Notes under the pieces: generated by a model | Databases searched by the model: none | What the model was told of the DNA's origin: nothing | The model's input: only the letters and a program-made list of their open reading frames with translations | DNA from: Gimesia sp. | Lineage (GTDB): Bacteria > Planctomycetota > Planctomycetia > Planctomycetales > Planctomycetaceae | Assembly: GCF_040219335.1 (NCBI RefSeq) | Contig: NZ_JAVJSQ010000010.1 | Coordinates: 186,001-250,000, forward strand | Reading direction: 5' to 3' | Length of the DNA stretch: 64,000 nucleotides | Program-made: the position numbers and the translations under genes | Shown here: positions 43,532 to 54,110 of the stretch, piece after piece | Layout: every line of letters begins with the position of its first letter | Numbering within the stretch: position 1 is the first letter of the stretch

Positions 43532-44551
43532 ATGTTGCACCCGGAATTTCTGAACTCGCTTTCGCGTCGTGCCTTCTTTTCTACTTCTCTTGCAGCGGTG
43601 TCCTTCAGTCGACTTTCTTCTCTGCAGGCGCGACTCAACAAGGCTCCCAAGGCACAAATTGCGATCACGTTTGATCTTGAAATGAGTCGCATGTATCCAA
43701 GCAGAGAGATGCTGGAGTGGGATTACCAGAAAGGAAATCTGAATCAGGAAACGAAAGACTATTCGCTGAAAGCAGCTCAGATTGTCAGCGAACTGGGAGG
43801 TAAGGTCCATTATTTTTGTGTCGGACGCGTACTGGAACAGAAGGATGTGCAGTGGATAAAACAGATTTCTGAGTTGGGACACCCGATTGGCAATCATACC
43901 TATGACCATGTCAACGTCTGGGCAACGGAACCTGCAAAAACACAATTTCGCTTTACGCGATCTCCCTGGCTGCTGGGAGGTAAAACTGCAGCCGAGGTAA
44001 TACAGCACAACGTTCGGATCACGACCGAAGCGATGCAGCAACGGTTGAATATCAAGCCGGACGGCTTTCGAACACCCGGCGGTTCCAGTACCGGGCTCGA
44101 TCAACGGGAAGATTTGCAGAAGCTGCTGCAGTCAGAAGGATTTCAATGGGTCAGTTCCAAATATCCCCGTCACAAATATAGTGAGCCGGGGACGGAACCC
44201 CAGCAGGAAATATTTGATTCTATTCTGGAAGCACAACGGTCTGCACAGCCTTATGTCTATCCAACGGGTCTCGTCGAAATTCCCATGAGCCCGATCAGTG
44301 ATGTGGGGGCCTTCCGAACAAGCCGCTGGAAACGAAAGTTCTTTTTGAAATCAGTCGAGTTGTGTGTGCAGCAGGCGATTGAACAGAAGCTTGTTTTCGA
44401 TTTTCTATGTCATCCTTCCATCATGTATGTTGAAGACCCCGATTTCGAAACGGTGAAGCTGATCTGCAAACTGGTGCAGCAGGCGGGAGACCAGGCAGAA
44501 ATTGTGGGACTGAGTGAAATTGCCGGGCGCTACCGGGAACAGCAACACTGA
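43532..44551 (+). CDS. NodB-type polysaccharide deacetylase family protein
   Basis: A 339-residue protein with a Tat-like or lipid-type exported start (SRRAFFSTSLAAVSF, about residues 12-27) and a NodB-homology domain: ITFDLE at the metal-binding Asp site and GNHTYDH for the two His ligands. The third part, GFRTPGGSSTG, fits the catalytic-base region. Such enzymes remove N- or O-acetyl groups from polysaccharides. The ATG at 43532 follows GAG; an upstream TTG (43517) is less likely. It overlaps the next gene's extended frame only slightly and is followed by a cysteine hydrolase 25 bases away. Confidence 0.85.
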   Translation: MLHPEFLNSLSRRAFFSTSLAAVSFSRLSSLQARLNKAPKAQIAITFDLEMSRMYPSREMLEWDYQKGNLNQETKDYSLKAAQIVSELGGKVHYFCVGRVLEQKDVQWIKQISELGHPIGNHTYDHVNVWATEPAKTQFRFTRSPWLLGGKTAAEVIQHNVRITTEAMQQRLNIKPDGFRTPGGSSTGLDQREDLQKLLQSEGFQWVSSKYPRHKYSEPGTEPQQEIFDSILEAQRSAQPYVYPTGLVEIPMSPISDVGAFRTSRWKRKFFLKSVELCVQQAIEQKLVFDFLCHPSIMYVEDPDFETVKLICKLVQQAGDQAEIVGLSEIAGRYREQQH

Positions 44552-44576
44552 GGTTATTACAAGGAGTCATCCTGAT

Positions 44577-45638
44577 ATGAAGTTTCTAACCCTCATGGCT
44601 TTGAGCGTTATCAGTTACAGTCTGGTACTCCACCCGCTGTGGGCTGGTGACGAGCCTCGCATATATCATAACACATTGCAGTCGATTAAAAATGCAAAGC
44701 CCTTGCTCGCGGATCATCCCGAATTCGTGCAACCTATTGAAGAGTTACGCCGTTTCGAATCTCCACTGCTGGTCGATGATGCCGATGCAGATCTTTCGGT
44801 CCGCGCATGGCGATTTTCTTATAATGCCCGGGGAATTATCGAAATGCCGAATCGGATTTCGATTCAGAAGACCGCAGTGATCATGGTTCATCCCTGGGGG
44901 ATTGATGACGGTCAGGGGTGGCAGACACCAGAACCAGCGGGCGCTGCGGATTTCTGTACTCCCGAAAAGAATCATTTAGCAGGTCGGCACACGCGGGAAG
45001 TGATAGATCCCTTTCTGAAGCGAATGCGAAAGCAGAATGCGCTGATCATGTACAGCCTGATTGGAAAAGTGGATCCGATCCGAAAAAAGTTGTATCGCAC
45101 TTTCGATTACAATCCAACAGCAGAGGAACGCGCACAGGCACGCAAGGATCTGGCTCAACAACTGAAAAGTCTGCCTTATCGGGGAAAACCGTTGCCTGCT
45201 AAAATAACACTCTCGCAGGAACAGCCTGTGATTGATTACTTCAAGCAGTTTTCTGGATTGAGCGCAGGCGACCACTTTAATGGGAAGGGGTTCTGGGAAG
45301 TACCGGTGCCTGTGACTGCCGACATTACGGTCCACGATGAAGATGTCCTGATCTTCGACCGGGAAGGCTATGCACCTCTGAAAGAATTTTTAAAGAAGCA
45401 GGGGATTCGCCATGTGCTGTTAACCGGTTATGCGACAGACATGTGTTTCTGTAAAACGACTGCCGGCTACGAAAATTTATCTCAAGACTTCAATGTCTTT
45501 CTGGTAGGTGATGCGACGCTGGCGACCTTCCCGGCGAATTCTTCACCTCGCTATGCAACTAATGCCCACATTTCATTTGCCTCTCTGAATCATCTGATAA
45601 CGCAGGTCTCCTGGATCAAACCGATCAACTCTGATTGA
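44577..45638 (+). CDS. Secreted cysteine hydrolase, isochorismatase-like
   Basis: A 353-residue protein. Signal peptide (about residues 2-22, cut near LWAG), then an isochorismatase-type fold: MVHPWGIDDGQGW with the first Asp region and the C-terminal TGYATDMCFCKTTAGYENL block, where the catalytic Cys is expected (TDMCFCKT). The middle insert (about residues 130-220) is longer than in usual members. The start ATG 44577 has AAGGAG 11 bases upstream. Substrates of the family are amides or vinyl ethers. It lies just after the deacetylase, possibly in the same operon. Confidence 0.85.
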   Translation: MKFLTLMALSVISYSLVLHPLWAGDEPRIYHNTLQSIKNAKPLLADHPEFVQPIEELRRFESPLLVDDADADLSVRAWRFSYNARGIIEMPNRISIQKTAVIMVHPWGIDDGQGWQTPEPAGAADFCTPEKNHLAGRHTREVIDPFLKRMRKQNALIMYSLIGKVDPIRKKLYRTFDYNPTAEERAQARKDLAQQLKSLPYRGKPLPAKITLSQEQPVIDYFKQFSGLSAGDHFNGKGFWEVPVPVTADITVHDEDVLIFDREGYAPLKEFLKKQGIRHVLLTGYATDMCFCKTTAGYENLSQDFNVFLVGDATLATFPANSSPRYATNAHISFASLNHLITQVSWIKPINSD

Positions 45639-45770
45639 GAGAATGCGAGATCTGTTTTCTGGAATCTCTGAATCTGATCGAAGTTCTCAGCGAGAGTGGC
45701 GGTCTGATCGGGTTCATTTTAGAATGATCTGCTTCTGAATTTCGCTCGCCATTCAAGAAAGACGCTCTAC

Positions 45771-47513
45771 ATGTCAGACGATAGTGCCGTTGTTGATGAA
45801 GAACTGGTTCCCGATGATGTCATCCCACACCAGTCCCTGCCTCCGTTGAAGTATCGCGATCTGCCTGCCGCGATTTCCTGGAAAAAGATGATTGGTCCCA
45901 GCATCATGCTGGCTGGCTTGTCATTGGGGTCCGGTGAGTTTGTACTCTGGCCTTATATCACTTACAAAACCGGCTTCATATTTTTCTGGGCCTGTCTGCT
46001 GGGAGTGATGACTCAGTTTTTTATGAATATGGAAATCGAACGCTGGACGCTGGTGACCGGCGAAAGCGCGATTACCGGGTTTTGTCGATTGAACAAAAAC
46101 TGGGCCTGGATCATGCTGCTGTTGAATATTGTCCCGTGGGCCTGGCCCGGTTGGGCCACGGGAGCGGGAACCATGCTGAGCTGGACGTTTCTGGGCCCGG
46201 AGACAATCGCTGCAGCGCAACTGGATCCTGCGCCAGCGCAATTCGATCTGTCGAAGGTCTCTGAGAAGGCGAGTTATTCTTCGGATTCAGGCTCACTACA
46301 GTGGCGCGGAACCATGAGTGAGCCGGAGCGTGATGAATTAAGTCTGGCCTTTCAGCAGAATGAGATTCCGGATCAGTCGGCGCTGATCTTTCAAAACATT
46401 CAGCAGGGAACGGATCTCAAGTACGAGGCGAAGTATAGCGCATTTTTGGGGATTGCGGGGCTGTTGCTGGTGGGGGTTGTCCTGACCACCGGACCTGTGG
46501 TGTACAATACGGTAGAGAAGATTCAGATCTTTCTGGTGGGTATGATTTTCGTGATCGCTGTCATTCTGGGGATCTATCTCATCCAGCCTTATGCAGTGAC
46601 CGCCATGCTGGAAGGGGCCGTCAGTATCGGCAAAATGCCTGACCCCTCCAGCGGTCTGGGAACGATGGCATTGCTGGGGGCGTTGGCTTTCGCGGGTGCC
46701 GGGGGAACGATGAACCTGGGGCAGAGCAACTTCATCAAAGACAAAGGCTATGGAATGGGGAAGTACATTGGCCGCATTACAAGTCCGATTACCGGACAGG
46801 AAGAGGCGGTCAGTGAAGTCGGCTATCATTTCAAGCATACGCCGGAAAATCAGGAACGCTGGAAACAGTGGTGGCGAGCAGCCAATATCGAACACTTTTT
46901 CAGTTTCTTTTTGACGTGTCTGGCCTGCCTCGTGTTACTCTCTCTGATATCGTATTCCCTGTTTTATGAGGCCAATGGCCAACTTCGGGAGGGCATGGAT
47001 AAGTTTGGTGAAGGACTGAATTTTATCTGGGGCCAGGCGATGCTTCTGGAAGCAAAATTGGGGAACACGTTCAAGCTGCTGTTTCTGTTGATGGGGGTGG
47101 CGATTCTGCTGACTACGGAGTTGGGGGTACTGGATGCGACGGCCCGCATCTCTGCGGATATTCTCAAAGTCAATTATTTGCGGGATAACGAACATTGGTC
47201 TCTGAGCAAACTCTACTATTTCTTCCTGTGGGGAGAGATTCTGTTAGGTTCCGTGATTCTGCTCTACGGATCGATTAATCCGCATTTCAGTCAGCCTTTG
47301 TTTTTGATTAAAACTTCCGCTGCCATGAATGGCGGCGTGATGTTCCTGTATTCGATGATCCTGTTGTATATGAATTCGAAAATTCTGAGTCGCAGTATCA
47401 GCACCAGCCCGCTAAGATTTGTCGCAATGGTCTGGGCTGCTGCCTTTTTTGGTTATTTCAGTCTACAGGCATTTCAGATGCAGATCATTCCTTACTTCTT
47501 CCCACACAGTTGA
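45771..47513 (+). CDS. Nramp-superfamily-like membrane transporter with altered metal site
   Basis: A 580-residue polytopic protein, about twelve helices. The first helix region GPSIMLAGLSLGSGEFVLWP matches the start of Nramp transporters, but the metal-binding DPG is replaced by GSGE (residues 53-56). The later TM6 site (canonical MPH) reads GGTMNLGQSNF, so both core ligands differ. So it is unlikely to carry Mn/Fe like true Nramps. A large soluble loop (about residues 150-215) interrupts the membrane part. The family in planctomycetes is often labelled 'Nramp'; substrate unknown. Confidence 0.78.
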   Translation: MSDDSAVVDEELVPDDVIPHQSLPPLKYRDLPAAISWKKMIGPSIMLAGLSLGSGEFVLWPYITYKTGFIFFWACLLGVMTQFFMNMEIERWTLVTGESAITGFCRLNKNWAWIMLLLNIVPWAWPGWATGAGTMLSWTFLGPETIAAAQLDPAPAQFDLSKVSEKASYSSDSGSLQWRGTMSEPERDELSLAFQQNEIPDQSALIFQNIQQGTDLKYEAKYSAFLGIAGLLLVGVVLTTGPVVYNTVEKIQIFLVGMIFVIAVILGIYLIQPYAVTAMLEGAVSIGKMPDPSSGLGTMALLGALAFAGAGGTMNLGQSNFIKDKGYGMGKYIGRITSPITGQEEAVSEVGYHFKHTPENQERWKQWWRAANIEHFFSFFLTCLACLVLLSLISYSLFYEANGQLREGMDKFGEGLNFIWGQAMLLEAKLGNTFKLLFLLMGVAILLTTELGVLDATARISADILKVNYLRDNEHWSLSKLYYFFLWGEILLGSVILLYGSINPHFSQPLFLIKTSAAMNGGVMFLYSMILLYMNSKILSRSISTSPLRFVAMVWAAAFFGYFSLQAFQMQIIPYFFPHS

Positions 47514-47562
47514 CCCCTGATTTCCTCACGTAACACCTACCATTGATTTCGGATTCCTGTTC

Positions 47563-49008
47563 ATGTCAGATTATGTTAAATCTTGTGCCCCATTTCTGTT
47601 GATGAGATTTTCCTGTTTCGTTTTGCTCTGCACTTCGATCATCGCCGGAGTGGTGAGCGGTTCCGATATTCAGGCTGCCACTCACTATGTCAATAACCAG
47701 ACGGGTAGCGATGAGTTTGATGGACTTTCAGCGAAAACCGCTGTGGCAACGATTGCCCGGGCGATCGCACTTTCCAAAACCAGCGACCGAATCGAACTGG
47801 CGAATACAGGCATTGTCTACCGGGAATCGATGCTGTTTCGCAGGCTGGGGGGAGCTCCGAATCGACCATTTGTGGTCGAGGGAAATGGTGCGGTTATTTC
47901 AGGCCTCAGGTCGCTCCCACCGGAACAATGGAAATCGACGGGAGAGGGAGTCTACGTCTTACAACTGGATCAGACTCCGTACGGAAATCCGTTTCTGGTA
48001 TCAGCAGGGAAACGTCTGCCTGCTGCCAGAAATCGAGAAGCTCTGAAAGAGGGGGAGCATTACTGGGATCGAGAGTCTCACAGGGTCTATTTGCATTGCA
48101 CAGCAGGAAAGCGACCTGTCGACTACAAGCTGGAGGCGACGTTGCAGGTCAGCGGATTGACTCTGACCAGTGCCAGCTACATTTCCTGCCAGAACCTGAT
48201 CGCGGAACATTTTACGAATGATGGGTTCAATATTCATGGAGACTGTCGCGGCATTCGCCTGGAGAATGTAGTTGCGCGCCACAACGGCGATGATGGTATT
48301 TCCATTCATGAAGCGGGTGGACTCATTGTTCAGAACGCTTATGTCCATGACAACTTCTATGGTATTCAGGATGTCAACGCGTCCCGTTCTGTTTATAACG
48401 GAGTGCTGGCAGAAAAGAATCAGGTGGGCGTCAGTCTGGTGGGGGGGTACCATTCACTGGTGGACTGTCAGGTCCGCAAAAATACACAAAAAGAAATTGA
48501 TATTGCCGGCGCGGTGCCACGCCACCTGATTGGTGGTGAACAGAATCTTCTGGCCCGGACGATTCTATTTGCTCAGAATGTGTCCGTGTTTGGAGAGGGA
48601 AGCGCGGTGGGGCTCAGTGTCCGTAATGGTGCTCATGCGATTGTTGAGCATACCGTGATCACAGGTACCAGAACTGGCGTATCCATAGATGCGCAAAGCC
48701 ATGGTCATCTGACTCTGACGGCGGTCAGCAAATGTGACACGATTCTGGACCTGCGGACTAAAGACTGTTTCCTGGATTATAATCTGTATGGCGTCGGTCG
48801 GTTCCGCTGGATGGAAACTGATTACAGTGCCGATCAGTGGGCGGCGTATCAGGCCGCTTCGCAACAGGATCAGCACTCTCGAATCGAGCAAATATCAGTC
48901 TCAGCAGACGGGCTGGTCAGCACCCCTGGAGAAGTATTGCTTTATTCAGAGCGGAAGCAGACCGTCGGACCAACGGCACCGTTCACGCTTTCATTTTCAC
49001 AGGATTAG
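47563..49008 (+). CDS. Secreted right-handed parallel beta-helix protein
   Basis: A 481-residue protein: signal peptide (about residues 12-38), the THYVNNQTGSDEFDGLSAKTA start typical of secreted polysaccharide-lyase/pectate-lyase-like folds, and repeated coils such as ENVVARHNGDDGISIHEAGGLIVQNAYVHDN and YGIQDVNASRS. No clear catalytic cluster can be named. It might bind or cleave a polysaccharide. It follows the Nramp-like gene 49 bases later. Confidence 0.88.
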   Translation: MSDYVKSCAPFLLMRFSCFVLLCTSIIAGVVSGSDIQAATHYVNNQTGSDEFDGLSAKTAVATIARAIALSKTSDRIELANTGIVYRESMLFRRLGGAPNRPFVVEGNGAVISGLRSLPPEQWKSTGEGVYVLQLDQTPYGNPFLVSAGKRLPAARNREALKEGEHYWDRESHRVYLHCTAGKRPVDYKLEATLQVSGLTLTSASYISCQNLIAEHFTNDGFNIHGDCRGIRLENVVARHNGDDGISIHEAGGLIVQNAYVHDNFYGIQDVNASRSVYNGVLAEKNQVGVSLVGGYHSLVDCQVRKNTQKEIDIAGAVPRHLIGGEQNLLARTILFAQNVSVFGEGSAVGLSVRNGAHAIVEHTVITGTRTGVSIDAQSHGHLTLTAVSKCDTILDLRTKDCFLDYNLYGVGRFRWMETDYSADQWAAYQAASQQDQHSRIEQISVSADGLVSTPGEVLLYSERKQTVGPTAPFTLSFSQD

Positions 49009-49266
49009 CAACATTCCAGATGTACGGCGATCCGCTGACGCCTGATCTGCAGGCGTACTTGCCTGTATTTGTCCCAAATTCGCTATTTGGAAGGGGGTGA
49101 GATAGGGATTGCCTCATTTTCAGCGATCTTACATAATACAGGCGAGCTGACGAGGATTGTCAAATTCCAGTCCCTTAACTGTTTACGCCAAGACTGGCAA
49201 TCTTTCAGTCACAGGTCCGTATTTGAATATACATCTGGAAGTTCCACTCATTGAAAGAGCGTTAAT

Positions 49267-50196
49267 ATGCCCATTTATCAAGATAACTCTGAAACAATCG
49301 GTCGGACCCCTCTGGTTAAGATCAACCATTTGACGGAAGGGTTGAAGGCGACAATCCTGGCCAAAGTTGAAGGTCGAAATCCGGCGTACAGTGTTAAGTG
49401 TCGCATTGGTGCGAACATGATCTGGGATGCGGAAAAGAGCGGAAAACTGAAGCCTGGAATGCAGGTGGTGGAGCCGACCAGTGGTAACACCGGCATCGCA
49501 CTTTCCTTCGTCTGTGCGGCCCGCGGTTACAAGTTAACCCTGACCATGCCTGATTCCATGTCCGTAGAACGGCGATTGATGCTGAAAGGATTCGGTGCCA
49601 ATCTGGTACTGACACCTGGGGCTGACGGGATGAAAGGCGCGATTCAGAAAGCAGAAGAACTGGCCGCCAGCCCGGAATTCTTCATGCCACAACAGTTTGA
49701 AAACCCGGCGAATCCGGAAATTCACTTCAAAACCACAGGTCCTGAAATTCTCAAGGATACCGAGGGCCAAGTCGATTATATTGTCGCTGGGGTGGGGACC
49801 GGTGGAACAATCACAGGTATTTCGCGGTATCTGAAGACGGACCAGGGGCTCGATGTGAAATCGGTGGCAGTCGAGCCGACGAGCAGTCCGGTTCTGTCTG
49901 GTGGTGAGCCCGGAAAACATAAGATACAGGGGATCGGAGCCGGGTTTATTCCCGGCAACTGCGATACCTCATTGATCGATGAAGTGATCCAGGTTACCGA
50001 CGATGAAGCCTTCGAAATGGCTGGTCTGATCGCCAAAAAAGAAGGGATCACCTGCGGCATTAGTTGTGGTGCAGCGATGCATGCTGCCCTGGAGATTGCC
50101 AAACGCCCCGAAGCAGAAGGCAAAACCATTGTTGTAATTCTGCCCGATTCGGGTGAGCGTTACCTGTCGACGCCCTTATTTGATGAGGCGCGTTAA
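49267..50196 (+). CDS. cysK: Cysteine synthase A (O-acetylserine sulfhydrylase)
   Basis: A 309-residue PLP enzyme joining O-acetylserine and sulfide to cysteine. Lys44 in [11 protein letters not shown] is the Schiff-base lysine; substrate loop [11 protein letters not shown] and the [10 protein letters not shown] phosphate-binding loop follow; length is typical. Next, 260 bases downstream, is a transsulfuration enzyme, giving a sulfur amino acid pair. No SAM riboswitch or clear CysB-like site is seen upstream. Confidence 0.97.
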   Translation: MPIYQDNSETIGRTPLVKINHLTEGLKATILAKVEGRNPAYSVKCRIGANMIWDAEKSGKLKPGMQVVEPTSGNTGIALSFVCAARGYKLTLTMPDSMSVERRLMLKGFGANLVLTPGADGMKGAIQKAEELAASPEFFMPQQFENPANPEIHFKTTGPEILKDTEGQVDYIVAGVGTGGTITGISRYLKTDQGLDVKSVAVEPTSSPVLSGGEPGKHKIQGIGAGFIPGNCDTSLIDEVIQVTDDEAFEMAGLIAKKEGITCGISCGAAMHAALEIAKRPEAEGKTIVVILPDSGERYLSTPLFDEAR

Positions 50197-50455
50197 TCTA
50201 CGGACCAGGTGGCAAGTGGTTGTCAGACCATGGGTTCGCGGATCGCTCAGGTTACGTGAACCCTGTACAGATCAATTCGTGCGCAGTTGGAGTGCCTGTT
50301 GAGTGGCAGCCAGCGGTTCAGGTCTGTATTCTTCACTAATCCTGCAGCAGCCAGAACCTGGGTCAGTATCTGGTGTCTAGCGGACAGAACCTGCAGTTTC
50401 GGGTCATCGTGCGGGACCTTTTACATCGACAAATCATGATATTGGATGGTTAGCT

Positions 50456-51601
50456 ATGCGTTTTGAAACAAAGTGTGTTCATACCGGAGTCGACAAGGAC
50501 AGTACTTTTAACAGCTGTACAACTCCGATCTATACTTCCTCGACTTTCTACTGGGACAGCCTGGAGAGTCACAAAGGATTCGATTACACACGTAGCGGAA
50601 ACCCGACGCGAAGTGCGATGGAAGAGAACATCGCAGCTTTGGAGGGAGGCGTCAGCTGTCGTGCTACTGCCACTGGTATGGCTGCCATCACGCTGGTCCT
50701 GCATCTGTTTAAACCCGGCGATCATATCATTGCCGGCGATGACATTTACGGTGGAACCTACCGACTGTTTGCAGATGTCTTCACCAAATGGGGGATTAAA
50801 TTCTCCTTCGTCAAGATGGGTGACATTGAAAACGTTCGTGCGGCCATTACTCCGGAAACCAAGGCGATCTGGATTGAGACACCCAGCAATCCGCTGTTGA
50901 ATCTGGTCGACATCCAGGCTGTGACGAAAGTAGCAGCCGAGACAGGCTCGGGAATCATTACGATCGCAGATAATACTTTCTGCTCTCCTTATCTGCAGCG
51001 GCCCATTGAATATGGAGTCGACATTGTTCTGCACTCGACGACGAAGTATTTGAACGGCCATTCCGATGTGGTGGGAGGCTGTGTGATTTCGCGGACAGAT
51101 GAGCTGGCTGAGCGGGTCGCATATATTTCCAATGCACTGGGACTGGGATGTTCTCCCTTCGATGCCTGGCTGGTGTTGCGCGGGGTCAAGACCCTGGGAG
51201 CACGTATGGAGGCTCATCAGCGGGGAGCGATAGCTCTGGCACAGATGCTGGAAGCACATCCCAAAGTGGAACGCGTCTATTATCCGGGACTGGAATCGCA
51301 CCCCCATCATGAGCTGGCGAAACGTCAGCAGAGCGGCTTTGGCGGGATGCTGAGTTTCGATGTTAAAGACGGGCGTCCGGTTGCCGAAAAAGTGATGCTG
51401 AACTCCAAGCTGTTTCTGCTGGCCGAATCACTGGGTGGCGTCGAGTCTCTCATTGAATACCCGGAGAGCATGAGCCATGCTTCCATGACTGAAGCGGCAC
51501 GCCGTGAGGCGGGTATCACTGAAAAGACCGTTCGAGTATCGGTAGGGATTGAAAACCCGGATGATCTGGTGGCAGATTTGAAGCAGGCTTTGGACAGCTG
51601 A
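50456..51601 (+). CDS. PLP-dependent transsulfuration enzyme (cystathionine gamma-synthase/lyase family)
   Basis: A 381-residue Cys/Met-metabolism PLP enzyme. PLP Lys in LHSTTKYLNGHSD, the YTRSGNPTR substrate segment near residue 45, and ATATGMAAI. It could act as a cystathionine gamma-synthase (MetB), beta-lyase (MetC) or gamma-lyase; sequence alone does not decide. The neighbourhood with cysK favours a role in methionine-cysteine interconversion. The stop lies 250 bases before the SEC-C gene. Confidence 0.95.
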   Translation: MRFETKCVHTGVDKDSTFNSCTTPIYTSSTFYWDSLESHKGFDYTRSGNPTRSAMEENIAALEGGVSCRATATGMAAITLVLHLFKPGDHIIAGDDIYGGTYRLFADVFTKWGIKFSFVKMGDIENVRAAITPETKAIWIETPSNPLLNLVDIQAVTKVAAETGSGIITIADNTFCSPYLQRPIEYGVDIVLHSTTKYLNGHSDVVGGCVISRTDELAERVAYISNALGLGCSPFDAWLVLRGVKTLGARMEAHQRGAIALAQMLEAHPKVERVYYPGLESHPHHELAKRQQSGFGGMLSFDVKDGRPVAEKVMLNSKLFLLAESLGGVESLIEYPESMSHASMTEAARREAGITEKTVRVSVGIENPDDLVADLKQALDS

Positions 51602-51851
51602 TAATCACTCATTCCTGCTCGAACTGGAATCAGGCGGCAGACTTCTCTGCGCTCCTGTGAGAGTCTGCATTTTCTTAGAGAAGTGTATCGACAGCGCGTG
51701 TCATGCGCGTTTCTGATATGATATGATGACCTGCTGAATTCTGATGGTCATTCAGCAGACACTCTACTTCGAACCTGTATCAGTACGCTGTTTTCCGAGA
51801 GAGCTGCCCGTCCGCCAAATACCCATCCTGGAAACCAAGAAGGCCGAGGTT

Positions 51852-54041
51852 ATGAGTATTGATCCCTATGATCCCTGTCCCTGCAACAGCGGGAAAAAAT
51901 ATAAGTTTTGCTGCCACTCGATTGGAGACGAGGTCAGCAAAATATCGCATCTGCATGAGACTCATCAGACGGCGACAGCATTGCAACTTCTGGATCGCCT
52001 GAAGAAGAAATATCCCGAACAACCTTTGAGCTACATTACTGAAGCTCAGATCCTGATGGCTGAACGACGCTTTGAAGACGCGCTGGTTCCATTAAACGAA
52101 TGCCTGGAGCGAGAACCGGATCATCCCGCCGCCCATTCTCTGCTGGCGACCTCTTCCTTTCTGGCGCATGGATACAAGCAGTCTCAGAAAACCATTTACA
52201 CGGCGTTTCAGAAGTGCGCCGCCGTTGATGTCAGTCTGGCGACTCCCCTGGCGATCAGTATCGCGATTGCCCTGCAGATGCGTGGCTATTACCTGGCAGC
52301 CCGGGAGCATTTTGCCCTGGCAATGCGTGTGGCCTCACAGGAGTATCAGCAGAACCTGTTTATGAACCTGCTGGAGTTTGACGGGGATGATCAAATCCCG
52401 TATCAGTTCCGGGGAGTGCATGTCCTGGAACGCTGCCCTCTCGAAGACAGCGAACAGCAGACTACTTTTGAGAAGGCACAGCGTCTGGCAAATCTCGGAT
52501 GTTATCGCTCCGCTGCAGGGTTGTTTAAACAGCTGGCAGAAGCGACCGGGCTGGTCATCCTCTGGAAAAACGCAGCCTTCTGTTATGCCTGGGCAACCGA
52601 TGAAGTAAAAGCCGCGGAGCTGTTTCATCAGGCTGCGAAACTGGAATCGGAATTTGCAGATGCCGTCGAGCTGGAAACACTGGCGCAGCTGCTGGATCTG
52701 AATAACACGGCTGAAGTTGTTAATTCCATCGAAAAGATTTACGAAGTCGAATCGCTTGCGAAATTCCTGGGCCTGCTGGATCAGCACCCGCAGGTTTTAA
52801 GAGGCAATGTTCCACCACCACAGGATCAGGAGGAGACGACTCCTGTTGCGTATTATCAAATCCTCAACACCGAACTTGATGCCGAATCCCGCGGCGAAGC
52901 GATCGCTCTCGAAAATGTCCCCACGGTAATTGGTGATATTGATGTCTTTGATGCAGATCGCCAGCTGGGGCATCATGCGAGCATCCGACTGTATGCCTAC
53001 GAGGGTGACCAACTGACGCAAGCGGAAGAGATTTTCGCAGACGCTCTCGGGAAAGACGGGAAAACTGAGTGTGGCCTGCAGGAGCTGGAACCGGAAAGTG
53101 AAGATGCGGGGACTCCGCTGTCACCTGTGCCTACTGAGCAGTGGCCTCTCTTTTTCCGCTGGAGCTTCCCTCAGAAAATGCCCATTCTCAAACGACGGGA
53201 ACTGGAAGCGGAGCAGTGGAAAATACTGCTTTCCAAGACGTGGCCGGGAACTCCCCTGGCGGGACTGGATGGGAAAACGCCTGTTGAAGCGGAGAAGGAT
53301 GAGAGTCTCAAAGTTTCACTGACCGCGGCCGTGTATGTTCTGGATGCACAGACACTTTCGCTAGGACATTTCCTGGACTTTGCAGAGCTGTCTCCCGCGC
53401 TGGAAGTTTCCGAGCTGCCTGCGCTGGAGATTGACGAGTCGTCCCAGTTCAATACCTGTTCCTCAATGACCCAGAACCGAATTCCGGTTAAGGAATTGAG
53501 TGATCGGCAATTGATGTATATCTTCAATCGGGCTTTATTAATTCGGCATCCCCGTTTTCTGTATGATGTGTTGATCGAAGTCCTCAGCCGGGATGAATGC
53601 AAAAAAGAAGTCGACCTGGATCGCGTTTACACTACGCTGACAGAGATTTGTCATAAGAAGAATCAGCGAGAAGAGATGTTGTCCTGGATTCACAAAGGTC
53701 AGGAAAACGCGCAGGCGAGTCAGGCGTTTGAGAATGAACTCCAGTGGAAGATGCGTGAGTTGTCTTTCCGGTTGGAAGATACATCTGATCCAGGGCTCTC
53801 TGATTTCATGAAAGAGATCTGGGACAAATATGGGAAAAAGATGCCTCAGATCAGAGAGTACCTGAAGGCATTCGCGCAGGCCTTTGATCTGGATCTTCCC
53901 TGGATGAAAGAATCGTCACTGTTGGATACCGGAGATCTGACAGGCAATGTTTCCAGCGAGGGGATCTGGTCGCCCGGTGAAGCGACTCCCGAGGCAGATT
54001 CTGGTTCGGGATCGAAGCTCTGGCTACCGGGCCAATCATAA
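51852..54041 (+). CDS. SEC-C motif protein with TPR-like helical repeats
   Basis: A 729-residue soluble protein. Residues 6-20 are a SEC-C zinc motif (DPCPCNSGKKYKFCC), as at the C-terminus of SecA. The rest is helical with TPR-like pairs (for example about residues 35-100 and 130-170). The very start MSIDPYDPCPC and GAGG ribosome site fix the start; a longer frame upstream has no support. SEC-C motifs bind zinc and often SecB or other partners. It precedes ribD by 70 bases. Probably an adaptor; this is inference. Confidence 0.85.
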   Translation: MSIDPYDPCPCNSGKKYKFCCHSIGDEVSKISHLHETHQTATALQLLDRLKKKYPEQPLSYITEAQILMAERRFEDALVPLNECLEREPDHPAAHSLLATSSFLAHGYKQSQKTIYTAFQKCAAVDVSLATPLAISIAIALQMRGYYLAAREHFALAMRVASQEYQQNLFMNLLEFDGDDQIPYQFRGVHVLERCPLEDSEQQTTFEKAQRLANLGCYRSAAGLFKQLAEATGLVILWKNAAFCYAWATDEVKAAELFHQAAKLESEFADAVELETLAQLLDLNNTAEVVNSIEKIYEVESLAKFLGLLDQHPQVLRGNVPPPQDQEETTPVAYYQILNTELDAESRGEAIALENVPTVIGDIDVFDADRQLGHHASIRLYAYEGDQLTQAEEIFADALGKDGKTECGLQELEPESEDAGTPLSPVPTEQWPLFFRWSFPQKMPILKRRELEAEQWKILLSKTWPGTPLAGLDGKTPVEAEKDESLKVSLTAAVYVLDAQTLSLGHFLDFAELSPALEVSELPALEIDESSQFNTCSSMTQNRIPVKELSDRQLMYIFNRALLIRHPRFLYDVLIEVLSRDECKKEVDLDRVYTTLTEICHKKNQREEMLSWIHKGQENAQASQAFENELQWKMRELSFRLEDTSDPGLSDFMKEIWDKYGKKMPQIREYLKAFAQAFDLDLPWMKESSLLDTGDLTGNVSSEGIWSPGEATPEADSGSGSKLWLPGQS

Positions 54042-54110
54042 TCAACAGGAGCTGATTCTGCGGGGCAGGATCAACTCAATGCTGTTACCTGAAGTAAAGC
54101 GATTTAGGCC

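Noticed and set aside
49038..49056. ACGCCTG-ATCTG-CAGGCGT hairpin as a terminator of the beta-helix gene
   Set aside because: The 7-bp stem is perfect but no T tract follows; probably chance or a minor structure.
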